NCBI GenBank assembly: GCA_000342265.1
Contig: CP004348.1
Span: 1,054,001-1,118,000 of the forward strand
Direction: 5' to 3'
Length of the DNA: 64,000 nucleotides
From: a beta proteobacterium CB
GTDB taxonomy: Bacteria > Pseudomonadota > Gammaproteobacteria > Burkholderiales > Burkholderiaceae
In this document: positions 56,650 through 64,000 of the stretch, one piece after another
Position numbering within the stretch: position 1 is the stretch's first letter
Layout of the letters: each line of letters opens with the position of its first letter
Notes under the pieces: model-generated
What the model was told of the DNA's origin: nothing
The model's database searches: none
Seen by the model: the letters and a program-made list of their open reading frames with translations, nothing else
Translations under genes and position numbers: made by a program

Positions 56650-57648
56650 CTAGTCTAATTTTGCGCCTGATTTATAGATTACTCTACCCCATTTATTGGT
56701 CTCAGATTGAATCAATTTAGAGAGCTCTTGGGGGCTCCCTGGTGCAGGATCTAGGCCGCTTGCGAGCAACTTCTTTTTGACTTCAGCTTGATTCAGGGTC
56801 TGGCGCGTAAGGGTATTTAATTGCTTTTGCACTGCTGGCGGCAGATTGGCTGGCGCCATAAGCGAGAACCACGATATAGCCTCAAATCCAGGCAAACCTT
56901 GCTCAGCCATCGTCGGAATGTCTGGGGCTGCTGGAGAGCGTTTTAGCGTGGTTACTCCCAAGGCCTGCACTTCGCCTGCCTTAATCAAAGACAGGGATGA
57001 AGATAGGTTGTCAAAGAGCATCGTAATCCGACCGCTAATCAGGTCAGGTAAAGACTGTGCCCTACCCTTATAAGGAATATGGCGGATTTGCACTCCAGTC
57101 ATTTCTTTAAAAAGCTCACCTGACATATGCAAGGAAGTGCCAACGCCTGAGGAGCCAAAGGTAAGTTCATTGGGTTTGGCTTTAGCCAGCTCAATCAGTT
57201 CCGGCAAATTAGTGATGCCCAGTTTCTTATTCACCACCAGCACATTGGGTGTGCTGGCTAAAAAACTAATAGGCGTGAAATCATGAATGGGATGAAAAGA
57301 CATTTTCTCGTAGAGGGCGCCATTGATTGCATGGATACCCACTGTACCAATGAGCAGCGTGTATCCATCTGGCTCACTCTTTGCCACAAGATCAGCACCA
57401 ATATTGCCACCATAGCCAGGACGGTTTTCAACCAGAACTGGCACGCCTAAACTTTGTTGCCAACTCTCGGCAAGCACGCGCGCCAAAATATCGGGTGCTC
57501 CACCTGGCGTAAAGGTCACCACAATTCGAATGGCTTGTTTAGGCCAAGCAGTATTTGTTTTAGCTGCTTGAGAATGGGCGATATTGGAGAAGCTTAGGCA
57601 AATCAAGAGCGTTGCCAGGCACTTGACCGCTTTAGAAGTGATCAACAT
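56650..57648 (-). CDS. Bug-family periplasmic substrate-binding protein
   Basis: The 332-residue protein belongs to the Bug/TctC family that binds carboxylates for tripartite tricarboxylate transporters or signalling. It has a signal peptide, then I-R-I-V-V-T-F-T-P-G-G-A-P-D and V-L-V-E-N-R-P-G-Y-G-G-N-I-G-A near 80, and P-D-G-Y-T-L-L-I-G. No TctA/TctB membrane genes are adjacent, so it is an orphan binding protein as is usual in Burkholderiales. The ligand is unknown. Confidence 0.9.
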   Translation of the reverse strand: MLITSKAVKCLATLLICLSFSNIAHSQAAKTNTAWPKQAIRIVVTFTPGGAPDILARVLAESWQQSLGVPVLVENRPGYGGNIGADLVAKSEPDGYTLLIGTVGIHAINGALYEKMSFHPIHDFTPISFLASTPNVLVVNKKLGITNLPELIELAKAKPNELTFGSSGVGTSLHMSGELFKEMTGVQIRHIPYKGRAQSLPDLISGRITMLFDNLSSSLSLIKAGEVQALGVTTLKRSPAAPDIPTMAEQGLPGFEAISWFSLMAPANLPPAVQKQLNTLTRQTLNQAEVKKKLLASGLDPAPGSPQELSKLIQSETNKWGRVIYKSGAKLD

Positions 57649-57666
57649 AAAATCATTTGCACTTCA

Positions 57667-58239
57667 TTAAAAACCAAAGCGCGTGCGCAACCAAATTAAG
57701 CCATCGTATTTAACAGGATCATCGGCGCAAGGACCAACACCACACTCAAGTAGCGTCGATACCAGATTAGCAAACACCAAAAGGATAAATGCGACTACCA
57801 ATACATTGGCAAAGACAGATCGTGAGCGCACATCACGATTAGGCAACATTAATAAAATAGCAAGGCCAGCTAGCAAGCCAACGTAGCCCACATAAGCCCA
57901 AGTATAAAAATGCAACTCCAGGAAAGTCTTACCAAATCCCATATCACCGGGCAAGATATGCAAAAGTACTTGGCGCAAAGAAACCATCATGCCCACTAAG
58001 CCACCGATAATCCCCCAACCATAGTGAGCGGAATGCGCACCACAACGAATATTGAGCACCAGCGCAAAACCAATAATGACAAAGCCCATGCGTTGCATTA
58101 AGCACAGTGGACAGGGTAATTCACCAAAATAGAATTGATCAATAAAAGCATAGGACAGCATGCCAATGATCCCAGCCAAAGCCAATTGATTGCCAAGCGC
58201 AGCCAAAGAAGGAAAGGAAGAAAAAGAGTGCTTACTCAT
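57667..58239 (-). CDS. dsbB: Disulfide bond formation protein B
   Basis: The 190-residue membrane protein reoxidises DsbA and passes electrons to quinone. It has four membrane segments, the first redox pair in L-P-C-P-L-C-L-M-Q and a second pair in L-E-C-G-V-G-P-C. ATG 58239 has AAGGA just upstream; a longer open frame to 58662 is antisense to the next gene and not credible. It begins six bases after the DUF5993 gene. Confidence 0.9.
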   Translation of the reverse strand: MSKHSFSSFPSLAALGNQLALAGIIGMLSYAFIDQFYFGELPCPLCLMQRMGFVIIGFALVLNIRCGAHSAHYGWGIIGGLVGMMVSLRQVLLHILPGDMGFGKTFLELHFYTWAYVGYVGLLAGLAILLMLPNRDVRSRSVFANVLVVAFILLVFANLVSTLLECGVGPCADDPVKYDGLIWLRTRFGF

Positions 58240-58244
58240 TTTCC

Positions 58245-58403
58245 TTACAGACTGATATTGAGGTGATTGGTGGCATGCACTCTGAACCAGAACATCAGAA
58301 TACCGACGGTAATGGCAAGCATAACTAAACCAGCCAAACGCTTCTCGAACCAAACGAGGACAAGGCCGATAAAGGCTGTCAGGAAAGGTAGAAACATATA
58401 CAT
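58245..58403 (-). CDS. DUF5993-type small membrane protein
   Basis: The 52-residue product begins M-Y-M-F-L-P-F-L and has two membrane segments (about 4-18 and 23-41), ending with W-F-R-V-H-A-T-N-H-L-N-I-S-L. This matches small proteins encoded directly before dsbB in many proteobacteria. The stop is six bases before the dsbB start, so they are coupled. A helper role for DsbB is only inferred. An alternative start is at 58397. Confidence 0.75.
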   Translation of the reverse strand: MYMFLPFLTAFIGLVLVWFEKRLAGLVMLAITVGILMFWFRVHATNHLNISL

Positions 58404-58477
58404 GAATGAATTCTATCGCAGGTGGATCTAGAAGCAAAAACAAGTGATTTGAAGGGTCTTTTGTATAGAATGAAGCC

Positions 58478-59251
58478 ATGAACTCAACACCGCCCTGCAT
58501 CGACTTCCATCTTGACGGATCCATCGCCCGCATTACCTTTAACAACCCCGCAGCCCGCAATGCTTTAACTTGGCCAATGTATGAAGAGCTCAAGCGCATT
58601 TGCGACTCGATAGCCACAACACCAGGAATTAGGGTTGCTGTTTTTAGGGGCGCTGGTGACAAGGCCTTTGTATCCGGAAGTGATATCCAGCAATTTGTGG
58701 ATCTGCAGGAAGACGAAGCCTACGAAGTTGCTGTTGATGCCATTTTTCACTCTTTACAGCATTTACCTATTCCAACAATTGCACTAATTGAAGGATTGGC
58801 TGTTGGTAGCGGTTTACTGATTGCCACCGCATGTGATTTCAGAATATCGACTGTAGATGCACGCTTTGGCATTCCGGTAGCAAAGACTTTGGGCAACTGT
58901 CTATCGCCGAGCAATTTGTCCTGGATTGCTAATCATCTTGGGGTGCCAATGGTTAAGCGCATGTTACTCACTGCTGAACTAATTAAGGCGCCTGAATTAC
59001 TGGCCTCAGGCTATCTGTATCAAACCGCATCTCCAGAAGAAATTGTGGCAGTGACTGAAGTCTTAGCTAACAAATTAGCAGTGCTAGCCCCGATTACGCA
59101 AAAAGCGAGCAAAGTGACTTTGGCTCGCTTGTTAGAAAGCAACTTGCCAGATTGCACCGAACTAATGAGAGAGACTTACAACAGCGTCGACTTCAAAGAA
59201 GGGGTTAATGCCTTCCTTGAAGGACGTTCACCAAAGTGGCTTGGTAAGTAA
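58478..59251 (+). CDS. Enoyl-CoA hydratase/isomerase family protein
   Basis: The 257-residue protein has the crotonase fold: I-T-F-N-N-P-A-A-R-N-A-L-T near the N-terminus, the oxyanion-hole segments F-V-S-G-S-D-I-Q-Q-F and E-G-L-A-V-G-S-G-L-L-I-A-T-A-C-D. The substrate is not clear; the second glutamate of classical hydratases is not obvious, so isomerase or another crotonase activity is possible. It is divergent from the dsbB pair. Confidence 0.85.
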   Translation: MNSTPPCIDFHLDGSIARITFNNPAARNALTWPMYEELKRICDSIATTPGIRVAVFRGAGDKAFVSGSDIQQFVDLQEDEAYEVAVDAIFHSLQHLPIPTIALIEGLAVGSGLLIATACDFRISTVDARFGIPVAKTLGNCLSPSNLSWIANHLGVPMVKRMLLTAELIKAPELLASGYLYQTASPEEIVAVTEVLANKLAVLAPITQKASKVTLARLLESNLPDCTELMRETYNSVDFKEGVNAFLEGRSPKWLGK

Positions 59252-59256
59252 AGATT

Positions 59257-59282
59257 GGTCACCAGAAAGATGACCTGGTGAC
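59257..59282. terminator. Hairpin between convergent genes
   Basis: GTCACCAG (59258-59265) and CTGGTGAC (59275-59282) form an 8-bp stem between the enoyl-CoA hydratase and the alpha/beta hydrolase. It may act as a bidirectional terminator, although it lacks a strong T tract on either side. Confidence 0.45.
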
Positions 59283-60329
59283 TCAAGATTTCGAGTTCAA
59301 AAAATCCACTACCGTTTGAACAAAAACATCTGGCACCTCAATATGAGGAATATGGCCAACGTTATCCAAAGGAACTAACTTGGCATTCGGTATTGCCTTA
59401 GCAGCCTTACGACCTAACTCAGGAAAATTGCCCAAAGACTTCACCGCCTCAGGTGGAGCAAAGCGGCGACCGAACACCGTTTTATCCTTTTGGCCAATGA
59501 CCAACAATACTGGCATCTTGAGCTGAGGCAAATCACCCACTACTGGCTTTTCAGCAATCATCTGGTAAGTTAACACTGAAGTCTTTGCATAGGCTGGATA
59601 GTCAGGCCCTTTTTGAATCCTGACATAAACCTCAACAAACTGTTCAAAGCTTGGCTGCCAAACTGGGAAATAAGACTGGAGGAAACGGCGGTAACTCGTT
59701 TCTGTCTGCGCCATCTCCAACTTCAGTAGATTGTCATTTGTTTGAGGTGGAATATCTTTGCTGTAGTCCTCAAGACCCAATGGGTTCTCCAGAACAAGCT
59801 TCTGAACAGTTTGCGGGTAGAGCCGCGCAAAACGAATACCCACCATGCCACCCATTGAGTTGGCAATAACTGAAGTCTTGCTGACCCCTAGAGATTTCAA
59901 CAAAGCTTGTGTATTTCGGGCAAGGTCATCGAAGTGATAAGCCACATCCGGTTTCGATGATTTACCAAAGCCGATTTGGTCTGGGGCAATCACACGATAT
60001 CCTGCGCTTGTTAATCCTTTGATCGTTGGTGCCCAGTAATCGCTTGAGAAATTCTTCCCATGAAATAAAACCACAACGCCCTTCTGCTTACCTTGTGCAG
60101 GCACGTCCATATAAACCATGCTGGCGGGCTGACCCTGAAGCGCAGTTTTAAATTCTTTAGTTGGGTATGGATAAGGCCATGTACTCAAGCGCAGATCCAA
60201 TGGGCTTGCATTGGCATAGCGACTAGGAGGTGGAGCCTCGGCTTTGGTCTGATCAACTGATGTACAAGCAGAAATAAAGACTCCGCCAGCGCACATTAGC
60301 AAAACTACTCCCAGTGTCTTTATTTTCAT
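59283..60329 (-). CDS. Alpha/beta hydrolase lipoprotein
   Basis: The 348-residue protein has a lipobox I-S-A-C near residue 22 and an alpha/beta hydrolase fold: oxyanion H-G-K-N-F, nucleophile Ser in A-N-S-M-G-G, acid in G-Q-K-D-K-T and His in N-V-G-H-I-P-H. It should be anchored in the cell envelope. ATG 60329 has AAGGG five bases upstream; GTG 60335 is an alternative. The substrate is unknown. Confidence 0.85.
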   Translation of the reverse strand: MKIKTLGVVLLMCAGGVFISACTSVDQTKAEAPPPSRYANASPLDLRLSTWPYPYPTKEFKTALQGQPASMVYMDVPAQGKQKGVVVLFHGKNFSSDYWAPTIKGLTSAGYRVIAPDQIGFGKSSKPDVAYHFDDLARNTQALLKSLGVSKTSVIANSMGGMVGIRFARLYPQTVQKLVLENPLGLEDYSKDIPPQTNDNLLKLEMAQTETSYRRFLQSYFPVWQPSFEQFVEVYVRIQKGPDYPAYAKTSVLTYQMIAEKPVVGDLPQLKMPVLLVIGQKDKTVFGRRFAPPEAVKSLGNFPELGRKAAKAIPNAKLVPLDNVGHIPHIEVPDVFVQTVVDFLNSKS

Positions 60330-60386
60330 CTCCACCCTTTGTCTCTTTGATTTAATTATTAGTTTTATTTGGACTACTTTTTTTAT

Positions 60387-61079
60387 TTAAACAATCTTAA
60401 TTTTGAGTGGAGTAAGACCCTCAACGCTTCCCTCAAGTACATCGCCCTTTTTAACGGGGCCAACGCCCGCAGGTGTTCCAGACATGATTAAATCACCTGG
60501 CTCAAGCGTAAACAAAGTAGAGAGATACGCGATTGTGTCGGGAACATTCCAAATCAATTGATTTAAGTCACCCTCTTGACGTACTTCACCATTGACCAAT
60601 AGCTTGACTGCACCCTTATTAGGATGACCAAATTGAGCTGCGGGAGTAATCGCTGCACATGGCGCGGATTGGTCAAAAGCTTTACCCGTATCCCAAGGGC
60701 GTCCCATTTTTTTAGCTTCACCCTGCAAGTCACGACGGGTCATGTCTAAACCAACGCCGTAACCATATACGTGCTCTAGTGCTTTATCAGCAGGAATATT
60801 CGCACCACCTTTACCGATAGCAACCACCATCTCAATTTCGTGATGGACATCATTGGATAGATTTGGGTATTGCATGTCTTTGCCATCAGTCACGATCGAG
60901 TTAGCTGGCTTCATAAAAAAGAATGGTGGCTCACGATCAGGATCGTGCCCCATCTCACGCGCATGGTCAGCATAGTTACGACCAACACAGTAAATGCGAT
61001 TCACAGCAAAGCGGCGGGTATCACCTACTACTGGAAGAGAAGGAATGATTGGTGGGTCAATAACGTATGCAGTGCTCAT
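60387..61079 (-). CDS. Fumarylacetoacetate hydrolase family protein
   Basis: The 230-residue protein shows the FAH fold motifs [25 protein letters not shown] with metal-binding glutamates, and [14 protein letters not shown]. Members act as acylpyruvate hydrolases, oxaloacetate decarboxylases or fumarylpyruvate hydrolases. The size and sequence fit the fumarylpyruvate/acylpyruvate branch, but the exact reaction is not settled. Confidence 0.88.
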   Translation of the reverse strand: MSTAYVIDPPIIPSLPVVGDTRRFAVNRIYCVGRNYADHAREMGHDPDREPPFFFMKPANSIVTDGKDMQYPNLSNDVHHEIEMVVAIGKGGANIPADKALEHVYGYGVGLDMTRRDLQGEAKKMGRPWDTGKAFDQSAPCAAITPAAQFGHPNKGAVKLLVNGEVRQEGDLNQLIWNVPDTIAYLSTLFTLEPGDLIMSGTPAGVGPVKKGDVLEGSVEGLTPLKIKIV

Positions 61080-61153
61080 GAACGGCCTTTCTGACGGATG
61101 CCTAGTTTTCTAATAATTTTGATGAATTAATTATGACATTACTTGAATGCAGC

Positions 61154-61429
61154 TTACTTTTGACTCCTGGTGCGCAGTTTGAGCACCAAGATGCTCAAAG
61201 CCAAAGCAAAGGTCAAGGCGTTAGCCAGAATCAAAGGCCACTTCTCAATGATGAGGCCATAAACAAGCCATAAACCAACGCCAGCGGTAAATAGGCTATA
61301 CATTCCTACAGAGATTCCAGAAAGATCGCGGGTACGCCAGGATTGAATGGCCTGAGGTAAAAAAGCAATCGTTGTCAAAAATGCAGCGCAATAGCCAATG
61401 ATCTCAATCTGGTGAGGCTGTAAGCTCAT
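61154..61429 (-). CDS. SemiSWEET-type transporter
   Basis: The 91-residue protein is a half-size SWEET with three membrane segments and the P-Q motif in F-L-P-Q-A-I-Q-S-W-R-T-R-D-L-S-G-I-S. SemiSWEETs act as dimers to pass sugars or related small molecules. It begins four bases after the cytochrome gene. Confidence 0.88.
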   Translation of the reverse strand: MSLQPHQIEIIGYCAAFLTTIAFLPQAIQSWRTRDLSGISVGMYSLFTAGVGLWLVYGLIIEKWPLILANALTFALALSILVLKLRTRSQK

Positions 61430-61433
61430 TCAA

Positions 61434-61826
61434 TTACTGCTTTTTATTTAAGCCGGCTTTACGAGCTTCGATTTCTTTATTGATCGCCGCAAGGGTTTTT
61501 GCATCAGGGGTCTTCCAATTGCCACCAGCCTTATTGGCCATGTAGGCTACTGCATCTGCAAAACCTTCAACTGTGAGATTGGGATTGCCGCCCTTAGGGG
61601 GCATTGCTCTTACTCCAACGTAAGCATGTGCCGTAAGAGTAACCTGGCCCTCAGCAATCAAGGGGGTCCATTTAGCTTTATCGCCAAACTTAGGGGCATT
61701 TAAAACACCCGAACCATGACAGGCCGCACAAACTTGTTTGTAGGTGTTCTCGCCAGGCTCAGCAAATGCTGTAATACTGGCAGTAGAGGCGGCAACAAGG
61801 ATCAGGGATCGAAGAGACAAATTCAT
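61434..61826 (-). CDS. Cytochrome c5-like periplasmic protein
   Basis: The 130-residue protein has a signal peptide (cut near A-F-A-E), a haem-binding C-A-A-C-H at 33-37 and a methionine ligand in R-A-M-P-P-K-G-G. The fold and size match cytochrome c5. It should carry electrons in the periplasm; the partner oxidase or reductase is not visible. It is followed by the SemiSWEET gene. Confidence 0.88.
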   Translation of the reverse strand: MNLSLRSLILVAASTASITAFAEPGENTYKQVCAACHGSGVLNAPKFGDKAKWTPLIAEGQVTLTAHAYVGVRAMPPKGGNPNLTVEGFADAVAYMANKAGGNWKTPDAKTLAAINKEIEARKAGLNKKQ

Positions 61827-61900
61827 AGAGACATCCGTATGGAGTTAATTAGCATTCATGACAATTTATCTCAATTTTGCAATGAATGCCTTGCTAAGCG

Positions 61901-63814
61901 CTAAGCCAAACCAAAATAACTTGCAACCCTAAAGGTGATGAAGGCTGCCAGGTAGGCTAAGCCAAAGAGGTAGCTCAGCATAATGACCGGGATCCTCCAG
62001 CCGCCCGTCTCCCTTTTGACAGCCGCAATTGTCGATAGGCACTGAGGGGCAAATACAAACCAAGCCAAAAGAGATAAGGCCGTAGCCAAACTCCAGCCTT
62101 TAGAAATCAAGGGCACCAAGGCATCTGCCGCATCTACACCAGAGCTCGATAATGCGTACACGGTTGCCAAAGAACTGACCACCACTTCACGCGCTGCCAT
62201 GCCGGGCACTAGGGCAATGCTAATTTGCCAATTAAATCCAATCGGCTCGAACACCACTGCCAAAGCTTTACCCATCATTCCAGCAATGCTGTACTGAATG
62301 GGTGAACCAATTGCATTTTCAGGGGGGAGTGGAAAGCTGGAGAGTGCCCATAGACAAACCGTCATGATCAGAATAATGCCGCCAACGCGACGCAAGAAAA
62401 TTTCTGCGCGCTGCCATAAACCAATTGCTAAATTACCTAAGCGTGGCAAATGGTAGCTCGGCAACTCCATCATCAAGGCATTGAGCTGAAACTTTTCACT
62501 AGTAAAGCGTTTGAGTATCCAAGCTACTGCCATAGCGCCAGTAATGCCAGCAACATAGAGCAAGAAAAGTACTAGGCCCTGTAAATCCAATCCAGCCCAT
62601 AATTTACGCTCGGGAATAAACGCTGAAATCAATAAGGCATATACAGGTAGACGTGCCGAACACGTCATCATCGGTGCAATCAAAATTGTCACCAAACGAT
62701 CGCGTGCATTGGAGATGCTGCGTGTAGCCATAATCCCGGGAATGGCGCAGGCAAAGCTCGATAAAAGTGGAATAAAAGATCTGCCAGATAGCCCCACCCG
62801 CCCCATCAAGCGATCTAATAAATAGGCGGCCCGCGGTAAGTAGCCAGACTCTTCCAATATGAGAATAAAGAAGTACAGAATCAAAATCTGAGGCAAGAAA
62901 ATCAACACCCCGCCAGCGCCAGCGAGAATCCCATCAACCAATAAACTACGTAGCCAGTTATTTGGAAGCGCTTCAGTCAACAAGGCCCCAAGCCAATCTA
63001 CCGCAGCTTCAATCGCTTCCATGGGTAAAGTTGCCCAACTAAATACAGCCTGGAAAATAAAGAAGAGGACCACAGCTAGGATGATCGGACCAAATACAGA
63101 ATGCAGCAGTACGGAATCTAGGCGATCACTTAAGCGATCCGGAATGATTTGATCCAAACCTAAATTTTGTAATATCAACTGAACCTGTTCATTGTCTAGC
63201 TCAGTATGTGCGGTGTGATCGCGCGAGCTCTCTATATGCTCATTAACGTCACTGGTACGCAATCCAGATAAGTTTTTCCAATTCAACTCACTTAAGTACT
63301 GCTTGAGCTCATCAGCACCATTCGATTGAATGCCCACTGTAGCAATCACAGGCAGACCCAACTCTTGAGATAAAGCTTTGGCGTCCACATTTACACCTTG
63401 ACGCTTGGCAACATCCACCATATTGAGCACTACAACACAAGGCAAGCCCAAGCGTTTTGCTGATAAGACCAAACGTAAATTACGCCTGAGGTTCATTGCA
63501 TTCAGAACGCACAGGACAAGATCAGGACGCTTTTCGCCTGCAGCATTGCCGTGAAGCACATTGCAAGTCACTCGCTCATCTAAGGACCGCGGGTACAAAC
63601 TGTAAGCGCCTGGAAGATCCAGAATGCGTACTACTTTTTCGGATGCGAGAGTTAGGCGCCCTTCCTTTCTCTCCACGGTCACACCAGAATAATTAGCCAC
63701 CTTTTGACGGCTGCCCGTGAGCAAATTAAAGAGTGCCGTTTTTCCGCAATTGGGATTACCCAACAATGCAACCAAGGGCTCGCTTGGGAAGAAATGAATC
63801 TGCGCTTCAGACAT
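61901..63814 (-). CDS. feoB: Ferrous iron transporter FeoB
   Basis: FeoB imports Fe(II) across the inner membrane. The 637-residue protein has an N-terminal GTPase domain (G-N-P-N-C-G-K-T near 18-25, D-L-P-G-A-Y-S, L-N-M-V-D), a helical GDI-like spacer and a membrane part with two gate repeats. It is shorter than the roughly 770-residue E. coli form, mainly at the C-terminus. It starts two bases after the feoA stop. Confidence 0.94.
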   Translation of the reverse strand: MSEAQIHFFPSEPLVALLGNPNCGKTALFNLLTGSRQKVANYSGVTVERKEGRLTLASEKVVRILDLPGAYSLYPRSLDERVTCNVLHGNAAGEKRPDLVLCVLNAMNLRRNLRLVLSAKRLGLPCVVVLNMVDVAKRQGVNVDAKALSQELGLPVIATVGIQSNGADELKQYLSELNWKNLSGLRTSDVNEHIESSRDHTAHTELDNEQVQLILQNLGLDQIIPDRLSDRLDSVLLHSVFGPIILAVVLFFIFQAVFSWATLPMEAIEAAVDWLGALLTEALPNNWLRSLLVDGILAGAGGVLIFLPQILILYFFILILEESGYLPRAAYLLDRLMGRVGLSGRSFIPLLSSFACAIPGIMATRSISNARDRLVTILIAPMMTCSARLPVYALLISAFIPERKLWAGLDLQGLVLFLLYVAGITGAMAVAWILKRFTSEKFQLNALMMELPSYHLPRLGNLAIGLWQRAEIFLRRVGGIILIMTVCLWALSSFPLPPENAIGSPIQYSIAGMMGKALAVVFEPIGFNWQISIALVPGMAAREVVVSSLATVYALSSSGVDAADALVPLISKGWSLATALSLLAWFVFAPQCLSTIAAVKRETGGWRIPVIMLSYLFGLAYLAAFITFRVASYFGLA

Positions 63815-63816
63815 GC

Positions 63817-64000
63817 TTAAAGAATTTCCACCTCAACTAGTCGCGCCTCAGATTCACGCAAAGCAAATGTGGATGATCCAACCCTAATCAGGATCGGACC
63901 CTGACCTAACAATCCTTTACGTAAGACCTCTACCTGCTCGCCAGGGAGAAAACCAATGTCCTCTAGTTGGCCGCGAATATCCTCGCACTGGTCACCTGTA
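63817..64000 (-). CDS. feoA: Ferrous iron transport protein A, 5' end outside window
   Basis: The visible 60 residues match the SH3-like FeoA fold: I-R-G-Q-L-E-D-I-G-F-L-P-G-E-Q-V-E-V-L and P-I-L-I-R-V-G-S-S-T-F-A-L-R-E-S-E-A. The N-terminal part lies beyond the right edge. FeoA binds and modulates FeoB; the two-base spacing shows coupling. Confidence 0.9.
   Translation of the reverse strand, partial: TGDQCEDIRGQLEDIGFLPGEQVEVLRKGLLGQGPILIRVGSSTFALRESEARLVEVEIL

Noticed and set aside
58240..58662. Extension of dsbB upstream to 58662
   Set aside because: It would run antisense through the enoyl-CoA hydratase gene and across the DUF5993 gene; ATG 58239 with AAGGA explains the family N-terminus.

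Overview
The window looks like a chromosomal segment of a low-GC betaproteobacterium of the Burkholderiaceae, most likely Polynucleobacter. This is an inference from gene order (ndk-rlmN-ispG-hisS-yfgM-bamB-der-hfq-hflX-hflK-hflC-hisZ-purA, ybaB-recR downstream of dnaX, trxA-rho-rpmE2), from base composition that reads below 50% GC by eye, and from the absence of genes that larger relatives keep at these loci. No rRNA, tRNA, CRISPR array or insertion sequence was seen; the only RNA gene recognised is the small SRP RNA (ffs).

Layout. 1-1490: a channel-like membrane protein with an altered pore motif, a 51-residue orphan gene with its own terminator, and a papain-like cysteine peptidase-like protein. 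1516-17971: a long minus-strand housekeeping block, in transcription order ndk, rlmN, ispG, hisS, yfgM, bamB, der, hfq, hflX, hflK, hflC, hisZ, purA, glcB. 18265-18966: a Bax inhibitor-1 family protein. 19043-31036 (minus): an OprB-like porin, a three-gene heavy-metal RND efflux set, then surE-pcm-nlpD-exonuclease-rlmD; rpoS is absent from its usual place next to nlpD. 31234-34717: a dinJ/yafQ toxin-antitoxin pair, recR, ybaB, dnaX and divergent ffs.

34817-38990 is the accessory part: brnT/brnA toxin-antitoxin with a near-perfect 24-bp palindromic operator, a 43-residue membrane mini-protein, a HIT hydrolase translationally coupled to a three-part nuclease (sulfur-binding-like domain, EVE-like domain, HNH domain) that is probably a type IV modification-dependent restriction enzyme, two toxin-less antitoxin-like regulators and an exonuclease X-like protein. 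39012-43306 holds a UPF0114 membrane protein, a 43-residue mini-gene flanked by hairpins, an SOS-controlled umuDC operon with a clear LexA box, a TPR/glycine-rich membrane protein and a BrnA-like antitoxin fragment.

43299-49819: addB-addA recombination nuclease operon. 49939-52254: trxA, rho, rpmE2. 52359-64000: an ArnT-like glycosyltransferase, a MATE exporter, two small envelope proteins, a Bug-type binding protein, dsbB with its DUF5993 companion, an enoyl-CoA hydratase, an alpha/beta hydrolase lipoprotein, an FAH-family protein, a SemiSWEET, a cytochrome c5-like protein, feoB and the 3' part of feoA. The most unusual item is the SBD-EVE-HNH nuclease with its coupled HIT gene beside toxin-antitoxin modules.
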